Part shown: positions 1-5,721 of the stretch, in pieces
Layout: each line of letters begins with the position of its first letter
Numbering within the stretch: position 1 is the first letter of the stretch
From: Deltaproteobacteria bacterium
Lineage (GTDB): Bacteria; Desulfobacterota; Dissulfuribacteria; Dissulfuribacterales; QOAL01
DNA: 7,321 bases
Reading direction: 5' to 3'
Assembly: GCA_026996955.1 (NCBI GenBank)
Contig: JALWJV010000422.1
Coordinates: 1,389 to 8,709, forward strand
Translations under genes and position numbers: made by a program
The notes under the pieces: model-generated
The model's database searches: none
The model's input: the letters and a program-made list of their open reading frames with translations, nothing else
What the model was told of the DNA's origin: nothing

Positions 1-1736
1 CACTGAAAGAGGGGTACATAGTTGCCATAAAGGGGCTTGGGGGATTTCATCTTGCTGTAAACGCCCAGTCAGAAGAGGCGGTAATTCGCCTGAGGAAGCT
101 TAAAAGACGCCCGGAAAAGCCCCTTGCCATAATGGTCCCTGACATGGACAGGGCAAGGCGTTGTGCAAGGAGAAATAAACTTGCGGAAAAGGTTCTCTGC
201 TCCATGCATGCCCCCATTGTGCTGGCAGAAAAGATCCCCTGTGTGCTCCCACATGCCATTGCCCCAGGGATTAACGAAATTGGCCTGATGATGGCGTACA
301 CACCGCTTCATCACCTGCTCTTTGCCCGTGCAGACTGCCCGGAATTTCTTGTAATGACATCAGGTAACAGGGCGGGGGAGCCTATATGCATTACAAATGA
401 TGGTGCAGTGAAAAGGCTTGGGGGTATTGCAGACTTCTTTCTTATGCATAACCGGGAGATTGTTAACCGGGCTGATGATTCGGTTGTGAGAATAATAAAT
501 GAAATGCCTGCAATGATAAGACGGAGCAGGGGTTATGCCCCTGTTCCGGTGCACCTTAAGGGTTTGTCTTCTAACAGCCTGTCATCTGGTGATCCCTGCG
601 ATGATTCTTCAGCCTCGCTTCTTGCCTGCGGAGCAGAACTGAAAAACACCTTTGCATTATGCCGCGGGGACCAACTCTTTCTGAGTCAGCATATTGGAGA
701 CCTCAAGTCCCCTGCCGCGTATGAATTTTTTAGGCATTCCATACAGAACATGCAGGACCTGCTTGAAATAACTCCTGGTGCAGTTGTCTGTGACATGCAT
801 CCTGACTATCTGAGCAGCCGGTATGCAAAGGAGCAGGGTATTGCTGTTACAGAGGTGCAGCATCACCATGCCCACGCAGGGGCAGTGATGGCAGAACACG
901 GAGTTAGCGAGGCGGTTGCCGTGATATTTGACGGCACAGGATACGGGCCGGACGGTACGGTGTGGGGAGGGGAATTTTTTTATGTAAATAAGGGTAAATT
1001 CAAGCGCTTGGGACATATTCTGCCCATTCCAATGCCCGGAGGAGATGCGGCAGCCTCGCAGCCCTGGCGTATGGCACTCTCCCTGCTTTTATCCGCTGGC
1101 TTTCAGATAGATGGTAATGACAGCAGGCTGCCCCGGGCCATACTTGAAATACCTGTGGAAACGCGAAGGCTTATTGCCCGTATTGTCCAGCAGAAGATCA
1201 ACACCCCCTGGACTTCAAGTGCAGGCAGGCTCTTTGATGCAGTGGCTGCCCTTACGGGCCTGAGGTGTGACACCAGTTTTGAGGCACAGGCAGCAATGGA
1301 GCTTGAGGCAGCGGCATTTCGTGCCGTTTCCGGAAGACCGGGCGTGAACCATGCGCCTGTTGGTTGCTGCAGGTGGAAAAGCGGTACATTAAAAAAAAGT
1401 GACACGGTTAAGAAAGGTAACCAGTGGATTATTGACAGCCGGATTATTGTGCCACTGATCCTTGATGACATGAAACAGGGTGTGCCGTCAGATGAAATTG
1501 CCCTTGATTTTCACCTTTGGTTAGTGAAGTCGGCCTTGGAACTGATTAAAAATATTACACAAACCTTGATTGTGCGCAACATTATACTTGGCGGCGGCTG
1601 TTTTCAGAACCGGCTTCTTTCAGAGTTTATGAGCATCACACTGGAAAATTCTGGCTACAGAGTGTACACAGGTAAAGAGATACCTGTAAATGACGGTGGA
1701 ATTTCAGCCGGTCAGATTTACCTGGTCAAATCGTAA
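1..1736 (+). CDS. hypF: HypF, carbamoyltransferase for [NiFe] hydrogenase maturation (5' partial)
   Basis: HypF converts carbamoyl phosphate to carbamoyl-AMP and transfers the carbamoyl group to the C-terminal cysteine of HypE, supplying the cyanide ligands of the hydrogenase iron. The frame is open from position 3 (577 residues seen) with no start, so the acylphosphatase and zinc-finger parts of this roughly 750-residue family lie upstream of the window. The YrdC-like domain is visible from KGLGGFHLA (nt 30-56) through TSGNRAGEPI (nt 357-386) to HNREIVNRADDSVVR and RRSRGYAPVPV. The Kae1-like domain follows: GAELKNTF, SQHIGDL, the metal-binding HHHAH (nt 861-875), DGTGYGPDG, SSAGRLFDAVAALTG, GGGCFQN (nt 1590-1610) and IPVNDGGISAGQ near the end. 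All hallmark motifs in the visible part are intact. The gene ends in tandem TAA codons (1734-1739), immediately before repeat copy A. It is on the same strand as hypCDE and was presumably once one operon with them. Confidence 0.97.
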   Translation, partial: LKEGYIVAIKGLGGFHLAVNAQSEEAVIRLRKLKRRPEKPLAIMVPDMDRARRCARRNKLAEKVLCSMHAPIVLAEKIPCVLPHAIAPGINEIGLMMAYTPLHHLLFARADCPEFLVMTSGNRAGEPICITNDGAVKRLGGIADFFLMHNREIVNRADDSVVRIINEMPAMIRRSRGYAPVPVHLKGLSSNSLSSGDPCDDSSASLLACGAELKNTFALCRGDQLFLSQHIGDLKSPAAYEFFRHSIQNMQDLLEITPGAVVCDMHPDYLSSRYAKEQGIAVTEVQHHHAHAGAVMAEHGVSEAVAVIFDGTGYGPDGTVWGGEFFYVNKGKFKRLGHILPIPMPGGDAAASQPWRMALSLLLSAGFQIDGNDSRLPRAILEIPVETRRLIARIVQQKINTPWTSSAGRLFDAVAALTGLRCDTSFEAQAAMELEAAAFRAVSGRPGVNHAPVGCCRWKSGTLKKSDTVKKGNQWIIDSRIIVPLILDDMKQGVPSDEIALDFHLWLVKSALELIKNITQTLIVRNIILGGGCFQNRLLSEFMSITLENSGYRVYTGKEIPVNDGGISAGQIYLVKS

Positions 1737-1739
1737 TAA

Positions 1740-1938
1740 TAAGGTTGGTAAATGGCCTTGTTTTTCCGTTCCGGTGAATAATTTCTTGTTTTTCTAAGGC
1801 TTGCTCCGCAAAAATCGCGAAACTCGCTCGTGCCTCGCTCAAACAAACACGATTTTTTGGCTGCGCTTCGCCAAGAAAAACTACGAAATTATTCAGAGTC
1901 ACTCCAAAACAAGACCATTTACCACGCTGAATGAATAC
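1740..1938 (+). repeat. Palindromic MITE-like repeat, copy A, between hypF and hypC
   Basis: Seen: terminal inverted repeats at 1746-1764 and 1906-1924 (18 of 19 pairs, core TGGTAAATGGYCTTG). The arms stay roughly complementary inward through GAATAATTTC (left) and GAAATTATTC (right) to AAAAATCG (1810-1817) opposite CGATTTTT (1850-1857). The whole element can therefore form one long imperfect hairpin with a loop of about 32 nt. A shortened inverted copy occurs at 5611-5720: positions 1859-1938 match its reverse complement at 72 of 80 bases, and the left end (TAAGGTTGGTAAATGG) matches too. The asymmetric outer flanks (TAAGGT on the left, CGCTGAAT on the right) are shared by both copies, so the element is larger than its terminal repeats and has a defined orientation. 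There is no transposase inside. Inference: a non-autonomous mobile element or dispersed intergenic repeat. An open frame runs through its right half, but I do not regard it as a gene. Confidence 0.8.
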
Positions 1939-2011
1939 GCAAATGATTGTGGCATTATGATGTCCGGCACAGTGAAACAGTGCCTCAAATTCGCCTGGAG
2001 ATTAAATTTAC
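1939..2011 (+). promoter_or_regulatory. Leader of hypC, possible weak promoter
   Basis: These 73 bases separate repeat copy A from hypC. TATGAT at 1956-1961 matches five of six bases of a -10 box, but no convincing -35 lies upstream: the bases at the expected position fall in the right edge of the repeat and fit poorly. GGCAC (1966-1970) and GTGCC (1980-1984) form a weak 5-bp inverted repeat. GGAG at 1997-2000 is the ribosome binding site of hypC, 11 nt from its ATG, which is slightly long. Because copy A could block read-through from hypF, a local promoter for hypCDE is plausible, but the sequence does not prove one. Confidence 0.22.
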
Positions 2012-2266
2012 ATGTGCCTTGCCATTCCCATGAAGGTAATTGAAACAGGTGGCGGAACAGACAGCCTGACTGATCCGCCGGTAGCCATTGTTGATGCAGA
2101 TGGTATCAGGCGCAAGGTGCGGCTTGATCTTGTTGATCGCATGCCTGAGCCAGGTGACTATCTGATTATCCATGCAGGCTTTGCGGTAAACTGCCTTGAT
2201 GCGTCAGAGGCAGAACGAAGCCTTGAGCTTATGAGTGAAATTGCTGCATCTGTCCACCGGGCATGA
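2012..2266 (+). CDS. hypC: HypC, hydrogenase maturation chaperone
   Basis: HypC is a small cytoplasmic chaperone that binds HypD, helps carry the Fe(CN)2CO unit and hands it to the hydrogenase large subunit. The 84-residue product has the family's normal length and opens with the signature MCLAIPMKV. Cys2, exposed after removal of the initiator Met, is the essential iron- and partner-binding residue. The central part (AIVDADGIRRKVRLDLVD, then PGDYLIIHAGFAVNCLD) matches the OB-fold core, and the last 20 or so residues look helical. ATG 2012 is fixed by the MCLAIP motif. Its ribosome site is GGAG at 1997-2000. The TGA stop (2264-2266) lies 33 bases before hypD and overlaps an ATG at 2263. This is the first gene after repeat copy A, on the same strand as hypD and hypE. 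Confidence 0.97.
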   Translation: MCLAIPMKVIETGGGTDSLTDPPVAIVDADGIRRKVRLDLVDRMPEPGDYLIIHAGFAVNCLDASEAERSLELMSEIAASVHRA

Positions 2267-2313
2267 AACGCGACCTGCAGCAACTGATCACCCACATCCA
2301 TGAAATATATTGA
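2263..2313 (+). other. Possible 16-codon coupling ORF between hypC and hypD
   Basis: An ATG overlaps the hypC stop as ATGA (2263-2266) and opens a 16-codon frame, MKRDLQQLITHIHEIY, whose TGA stop (2311-2313) lies just inside hypD, 11 bases after the hypD ATG at 2300. No good Shine-Dalgarno site precedes hypD, so ribosomes terminating here could re-start at hypD. This is inference from arrangement only; the frame may be chance. The peptide itself resembles nothing I recognise. Confidence 0.15.
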
Positions 2314-3391
2314 CGAATACCGTAATCCGGACCTTGTGAGGTCCCTCTCTGCTGAAATAGAGCGAAAACTTACAAGGCCCGTAAGGATCATGGAGGTGTG
2401 CGGCACACACACAATGGCAATATTCAGGCACGGCCTGCGCCGGATTCTCCCGGATAAACTCCAGCTTGTGTCAGGTCCTGGATGCCCGGTGTGCGTAACA
2501 CCGCCAGGGCTTATTGATGCATTCTGCAGAGTGGCAGGCTGCAAAGACGTAATTATCACAACCTTCGGGGATATGATACGGGTTCCCGGAAGCAGTGGCT
2601 CTCTTGCTGACACCCGGGCTGCCGGGGCTGATATCCGTATTGTATATTCTCCGGCAGATGCAATAGAAATCGCCAGGGACAATCCGGCCAAACTTGTTGT
2701 ATTCATAGCCATTGGCTTTGAAACCACAATCCCCCTTATAGCAGCATCCATACTCCAGGCATACAGGGAAGATATCAAAAATTTCTGCATATTTCCTGCA
2801 AACAAGATCATGCCGCCTGCCCTTGAAACCCTTATGCAGGACACCAGGCTAACCATAGACGGCCTGCTCTGCCCTGGCCACGTAAGTATTATCACAGGCT
2901 CTGATGCTTTCTCGTTTCTTTCAGAGGATTATGGACTCTGTTGCGCTGTGGCAGGCTTTGAACCTGCTGATATACTCCTGGCAATCCTTGCTCTACTGGA
3001 GCAAATCAATGAGGGAAGCCCAAGGGTTGATAACTGCTATGCCAGGGCAGTCACATCATCGGGTAACATCAAGGCAAGGGAACTTATAGAGGAGGTCTTT
3101 ATTCCTGTGGATTCAAGGTGGCGGGGTCTTGGAACAATTGCAGGAAGCGGGCTTGTTCCAAAGCAAAGATATGCAGATTTTGATGTTACAAGGCGTCTTG
3201 GCATAGAGGTTCCTGAACTTGATGAGCCGCCAGGCTGCCTCTGCGGGGAGATACTAAAGGGCAGGAAAATGCCCAATGAATGTCCGCTGTTTGGAAAAAT
3301 CTGTACGCCATCTGCACCCATTGGCCCCTGCATGGTCTCTAACGAGGGCACCTGTGCCGCATGGTACAGGTTTGGGATGGAGAGCATATAA
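2300..3391 (+). CDS. hypD: HypD, iron-sulfur scaffold for Fe(CN)2CO assembly
   Basis: HypD forms the complex with HypC on which the Fe(CN)2CO group is assembled, taking cyanide from HypE thiocyanate. The 363-residue length is typical. All family motifs are present: CGTHT (Cys34), GPGCPVC (Cys62, Cys65, the redox and iron-binding pair), TFGDMIRVPG, IGFETT (residues 138-143), CPGHVS (191-196) and GFEPADIL. The C-terminal [4Fe-4S] region holds Cys313, 315, 328, 335, 344 and 352 in GCLCGEIL, CPLFGKICTP and GPCMVSNEGTC. The start at 2300 gives the usual MKYIDEYRNP beginning. No GGAGG-like site precedes it, so translation is probably coupled to hypC. The TAA stop lies 21 bases before the preferred hypE start. 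Nothing is missing or broken. Confidence 0.97.
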   Translation: MKYIDEYRNPDLVRSLSAEIERKLTRPVRIMEVCGTHTMAIFRHGLRRILPDKLQLVSGPGCPVCVTPPGLIDAFCRVAGCKDVIITTFGDMIRVPGSSGSLADTRAAGADIRIVYSPADAIEIARDNPAKLVVFIAIGFETTIPLIAASILQAYREDIKNFCIFPANKIMPPALETLMQDTRLTIDGLLCPGHVSIITGSDAFSFLSEDYGLCCAVAGFEPADILLAILALLEQINEGSPRVDNCYARAVTSSGNIKARELIEEVFIPVDSRWRGLGTIAGSGLVPKQRYADFDVTRRLGIEVPELDEPPGCLCGEILKGRKMPNECPLFGKICTPSAPIGPCMVSNEGTCAAWYRFGMESI

Positions 3392-3412
3392 ATTTGCGCA
3401 GGGAGCATGAAA

Positions 3413-4450
3413 ATGCAGGATAAAACTCAAAAGCAGATCACCCTTGATCATGGAAGCGGGGGAAGCGCAAGCTCGGAACTGATAGAATCCCTGTTTCTTG
3501 AATATCTCACGGACCCTGCGCTACATCGAATGGAAGATGCGGCTGTTCTGAACATTCAGGGTAAAAAACTTGCCTTTTCCACAGACAGTTTCGTGGTGGA
3601 CCCAATCTTCTTTCCCGGTGGCAGCATTGGCGAGCTTGCCATCAACGGTACTATCAATGACCTGGCAATGCAGGGGGCAAGGCCTGCAGCCTTGAGCCTT
3701 GGGCTGATTATCGAAGAGGGATTCGGGCTTGATGACCTTGAGAGGATTATCAGGGATATTGCTGATACATGCAGAAAAGCTGAGGTGCCGGTGGTAACCG
3801 GGGATACCAAGGTGGTCCCAAGGGGAAAGGCAGACCGGATTTTCATAAACACCTCTGGCATAGGAATTATAGATGAAGCTGCGGACATATCATCTTCACG
3901 TATCAGAGAGGGTGATGCAGTACTGCTTTCAGGAACAGTTGCCGATCACGGCATAACAATTCTTACCAGCCGGGAGGGATTGGAGTTTCAGGGGGAATTA
4001 CAAAGTGATACCTGTGCCCTGCACAAGATGGTTCAGTCAATACTTGGCAAACTCATACAGTCTAGTAGCGTACATGCCCTGCACGCATTAAGAGACCCCA
4101 CCCGGGGAGGGCTTGCCACCACTTTAAGTGAACTGGCAAGGAGCTCTGGAACCTGCATGGAGATTTTTGAAGCGGAAATACCAATTGCTGCGCCGGTCAG
4201 GGCAGCCTGTGAGCTTATGGGCCTTGATCCACTATATATTGCAAACGAAGGCAAGTTTATTGCCATTGCTGAAGAACAGCATGCAGAGTCCATCATTGAA
4301 GTGATGCGTTCATTTCCAGAAGGGCATAACTGTTCAATTATCGGCAAAGTTACAAGTAACTATCCTGGAAAGGTTGTTGTGCACACCAGCTCTGGCGGAA
4401 GCAGGTTTGCTGAGCCTCTAACTGGAGAACCTCTGCCAAGAATATGTTAG
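3413..4450 (+). CDS. hypE: HypE, carbamoyl dehydratase (cyanide donor) of hydrogenase maturation
   Basis: HypE receives a carbamoyl group from HypF on its C-terminal cysteine and dehydrates it with ATP to a thiocyanate, the source of the cyanide ligands. The protein ends in PRIC, leaving the reactive Cys as the last residue exactly as the mechanism requires. It belongs to the PurM/SelD-like ATP-binding fold: DHGSGG near the N-terminus, DAAVLNI, TDSFVVDPIFFPGG, GELAINGTINDLAMQGARP, VVTGDTKVV and LRDPTRGGLATTLSELA (the last in the second domain) are all recognisable. Two in-frame ATGs compete. At 3407, GGGAG (3401-3405) is only 1 nt away; at 3413 it is 7 nt away, so 3413 is preferred (345 residues; 347 from 3407). 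It is the last gene of the hyp run. I see no clear terminator after it, although a new promoter begins about 50 bases on. Confidence 0.96.
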   Translation: MQDKTQKQITLDHGSGGSASSELIESLFLEYLTDPALHRMEDAAVLNIQGKKLAFSTDSFVVDPIFFPGGSIGELAINGTINDLAMQGARPAALSLGLIIEEGFGLDDLERIIRDIADTCRKAEVPVVTGDTKVVPRGKADRIFINTSGIGIIDEAADISSSRIREGDAVLLSGTVADHGITILTSREGLEFQGELQSDTCALHKMVQSILGKLIQSSSVHALHALRDPTRGGLATTLSELARSSGTCMEIFEAEIPIAAPVRAACELMGLDPLYIANEGKFIAIAEEQHAESIIEVMRSFPEGHNCSIIGKVTSNYPGKVVVHTSSGGSRFAEPLTGEPLPRIC

Positions 4451-4502
4451 AGGTCGACTGAAACGTTTTCTGTCTTTCCCCCAGGGCGTGATCGTGTATC
4501 TG

Positions 4503-4561
4503 AAAAATAAGATAAAAAAGGTTAAAAAAATCTTGACAGTCTTATAGAAACCGTTTATTGT
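4503..4561 (+). promoter_or_regulatory. Sigma70-type promoter with phased A-tracts
   Basis: TTGACA (4533-4538) is a perfect -35 box. After exactly 17 bases comes TATTGT (4556-4561), a four-of-six match to the -10 box. Directly upstream lie A5 (4503-4507), A6 (4514-4519) and A7 (4524-4530), whose centres are 10.5 to 11.5 bases apart, in phase with the DNA helix. Such tracts bend DNA and can act as an UP element. The predicted start near 4568 gives a leader of about 50 nt to the ATG at 4618. This suggests strong expression, independent of hypE, of the small gene that follows. Confidence 0.65.
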
Positions 4562-4617
4562 GTTTTTAACATTAAATTTTTACAAGTATTAACAGAGCAA
4601 AACTGGAGGGCTCCCAA

Positions 4618-5004
4618 ATGATCAGAGACATCAAAGACCTCAGAAAAAAACGCGACCTGGTACATCAGATAGACTGGACAATGACTCCGGAAAAGGCAGT
4701 GGACATGTACCTTGAATGGGGCGCTGGCTGGACAAGGGGAAATGACTTTGTCCGCAGCGGAGATGATGAATCAATCTACTTTGTTCTTTACGATTGGGAG
4801 TCACCGGCTCAGGCAACTCTTCTCAGACGCTCCTCAAAAGAGGTTGAAGAAATTGCAAAAATACCGGTTGATGAGAAACTTTTCAAAAAATCAATTGAAG
4901 AGGGTGGCAAAAAGGCTGGCGTAGGTGTCTATCCCCCAAGTGCAGAGCTGAAAAAATGGCTGACCCAGGCTATTGACGGACCGCCACCGGAATATGTGAA
5001 TTAA
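4618..5004 (+). CDS. Conserved-looking small protein of unknown function (128 aa)
   Basis: I cannot assign a function. The product is soluble, with no signal peptide, membrane segment or cysteine. Visible features are a charged N-terminus (residues 1-19), a tryptophan- and aromatic-rich central part with the stretch MYLEWGAGWTRG (30-41) and SIYFVLYDWESP (52-63), a helical, charged region (72-100), and an end with ELKKWLTQAI followed by a proline-rich tail. The pattern is that of a small compact alpha/beta protein, possibly a partner or regulator. From memory it resembles short hypothetical proteins of sulfate-reducing bacteria, but I cannot name a family. The start is supported by GGAGG at 4605-4609, 8 nt from the ATG. 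Its own strong promoter lies upstream and a hairpin follows 10 bases after the stop, so it is probably a single-gene transcript. It sits 167 bases after hypE; whether it serves hydrogenase is unknown. Confidence 0.85.
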   Translation: MIRDIKDLRKKRDLVHQIDWTMTPEKAVDMYLEWGAGWTRGNDFVRSGDDESIYFVLYDWESPAQATLLRRSSKEVEEIAKIPVDEKLFKKSIEEGGKKAGVGVYPPSAELKKWLTQAIDGPPPEYVN

Positions 5005-5014
5005 CATCAGACTT

Positions 5015-5040
5015 ACAGCCTTTATTGGAAAAGGCTGTTT
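5015..5040 (+). terminator. Hairpin terminator after the 128-aa gene
   Basis: ACAGCCTTT (5015-5023) pairs perfectly with AAAGGCTGT (5030-5038) over 9 bp with a 6-nt loop, 10 bases after the stop codon. Only a short T run (5038-5040) follows, so termination may be partial, and the hairpin may mainly protect the mRNA 3' end. Confidence 0.55.
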
Positions 5041-5092
5041 ACTCATAATGCCATATTAGTACCAACATACCTCCTTATCCCTTCCTCCTCTG

Positions 5093-5136
5093 GGAGAGCG
5101 GCCCTCCCCCACCAATCTCGCCGCTCTCCTTTTTTT
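5093..5136 (+). terminator. Strong rho-independent terminator
   Basis: GGAGAGCGG (5093-5101) pairs perfectly with CCGCTCTCC (5121-5129) and is followed at once by seven T (5130-5136). The loop is 19 nt and cytosine-rich. The T run is on the + strand only, so it stops rightward transcription. It lies 88 bases after the 128-aa gene, behind the weaker hairpin at 5015-5040, and would prevent antisense reading into the opposite-facing zinc-ribbon gene. No gene lies between the two hairpins. Confidence 0.75.
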
Positions 5137-5243
5137 GCGTATCTGCTCAAAAAGATTACTGCATCTGCTGATTTGTCAGGGGCTCGAAGTGCGACCGGTG
5201 CGTCTTTGCCAGTGCCGCCTTGCATCCGCACAGACCGTGAGAC

Positions 5244-5561
5244 TCAAGTCCTGCTGTGCTCAGTATCATCCAGCAGGCCCTTTTCCTTTGCCTCCTCAGG
5301 GACATTTCCCTCTTCCTTTATCTCTTTCAGGCGCTTTCTGGCAATCTCCGGAGGCAGGCTGCCCACGCACTGTTCTGCATAGGGGCAGTAGGTGGCACAA
5401 CCAAAATCAAGCTGTGGGTTAGGCACCTTGACACCGCATTCAGGACACTTTCTCCACGTATCATCCTTGAAAAATTCCACCAGGTGCCCGCACTTTGAAC
5501 ACTCTGCTTCAAAAATCGCATCAGGCCTCCAGTAACGGCTGTCCTGCCCAGGGCACTTCAT
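5244..5561 (-). CDS. Small eight-cysteine zinc-ribbon protein
   Basis: The 105-residue protein has eight cysteines. Cys21-X2-Cys24 (ECSKCGH) and Cys39-X2-Cys42 (KCPECG), 14 residues apart, form a typical zinc ribbon. Cys3, Cys55, Cys59 and Cys65 (MKCPGQD, FGCATYC, EQC) could make a second metal or Fe-S site. The tail (70-105) is charged and probably helical. From memory, the opening MKCPGQDxRYW and the pattern DFGCAxYCxxAEQCxGxLPPE match a deltaproteobacterial domain that in some proteins precedes an HD-type phosphohydrolase. Here the protein ends soon after LPPE, and I see no HD domain in any frame downstream, so it is a stand-alone form. Function unknown; metal-dependent protein or nucleic acid binding is a guess. 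Start supported by AGGGGGA (complement of 5568-5574), 6 nt from the ATG. Repeat copy B lies just upstream. Confidence 0.85.
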   Translation of the reverse strand: MKCPGQDSRYWRPDAIFEAECSKCGHLVEFFKDDTWRKCPECGVKVPNPQLDFGCATYCPYAEQCVGSLPPEIARKRLKEIKEEGNVPEEAKEKGLLDDTEHSRT

Positions 5562-5598
5562 ATGATTTCCCCCTTTTTGATGGCTAAGCGCATAAAAT

Positions 5599-5622
5599 GT
5601 ATCTATTCAGGTATCTATTCAG
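5599..5622. repeat. 12-bp perfect tandem duplication at the edge of repeat copy B
   Basis: GTATCTATTCAG occurs twice in a row (5599-5610 and 5611-5622). The second unit is the outer end of repeat copy B, corresponding to CTGAATGAATAC at the right end of copy A, where it occurs once. The extra unit lies between copy B and the start of the zinc-ribbon gene. It could be replication slippage or a trace of insertion. Confidence 0.75.
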
Positions 5623-5720
5623 CGTGGTAAATGGTCTTGTTTGGGAGTGACTTTGAACAATTTCGTAGTTTTCCCTGGCGAAGCGAAGCCTTATAAAACC
5701 AAGACCATTTACCAACCTTA
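5611..5720 (-). repeat. Palindromic MITE-like repeat, copy B (shortened, inverted)
   Basis: This is a second copy of the repeat at 1740-1938 in opposite orientation. Positions 5611-5690 reverse-complemented match 1859-1938 at 72 of 80 bases, and the other end (CAAGACCATTTACC with AACCTTA, 5700-5720) matches the left end of copy A. Its terminal inverted repeats, TGGTAAATGGTCTTG (5625-5639) and its exact complement (5700-5714), are perfect over 15 bp. Copy B is 110 bp against 199 bp because most of one arm and the loop are missing; the two CTTGTTTTT direct repeats in copy A (around 1757 and 1786) suggest slippage as one cause. It lies between the zinc-ribbon gene and the three-way-junction element, with only one base between it and the latter. 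Confidence 0.8.
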
Positions 5721-5721
5721 C

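Noticed and set aside
1939..1990. Possible sigma54 promoter (TGGCAT near 1950) before hypC
   Set aside because: The bases at the -12 position read TGTC and not TTGC, and the spacing fits poorly.
1801..2043. Open frame across the right half of repeat copy A, with a stretch NYEIIQSHSKTRPFTTLN that also appears in copy B on the other strand
   Set aside because: The shared peptide follows from the shared DNA repeat. The nucleotide differences between copies are not concentrated at third codon positions, there is no ribosome site, and the frame runs into hypC in another frame.
4451..4532. Terminator after hypE
   Set aside because: No hairpin followed by a T run could be found; the A-rich stretch is better explained as part of the next promoter.
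5040..5090. AAGGAGGT next to an ATG on the - strand near 5068
   Set aside because: The site is only about one base from the ATG and the frame ends after nine codons; it is a by-product of a pyrimidine-rich + strand tract.
5043..5231. 62-residue - strand frame after the zinc-ribbon gene
   Set aside because: It covers the + strand terminator and shows no similarity to the HD domain that might be expected there; no ribosome site at its start.
5137..5243. tRNA-like GGGGCTCGAAGTGCG sequence
   Set aside because: No acceptor, D or anticodon stems can be paired around it.
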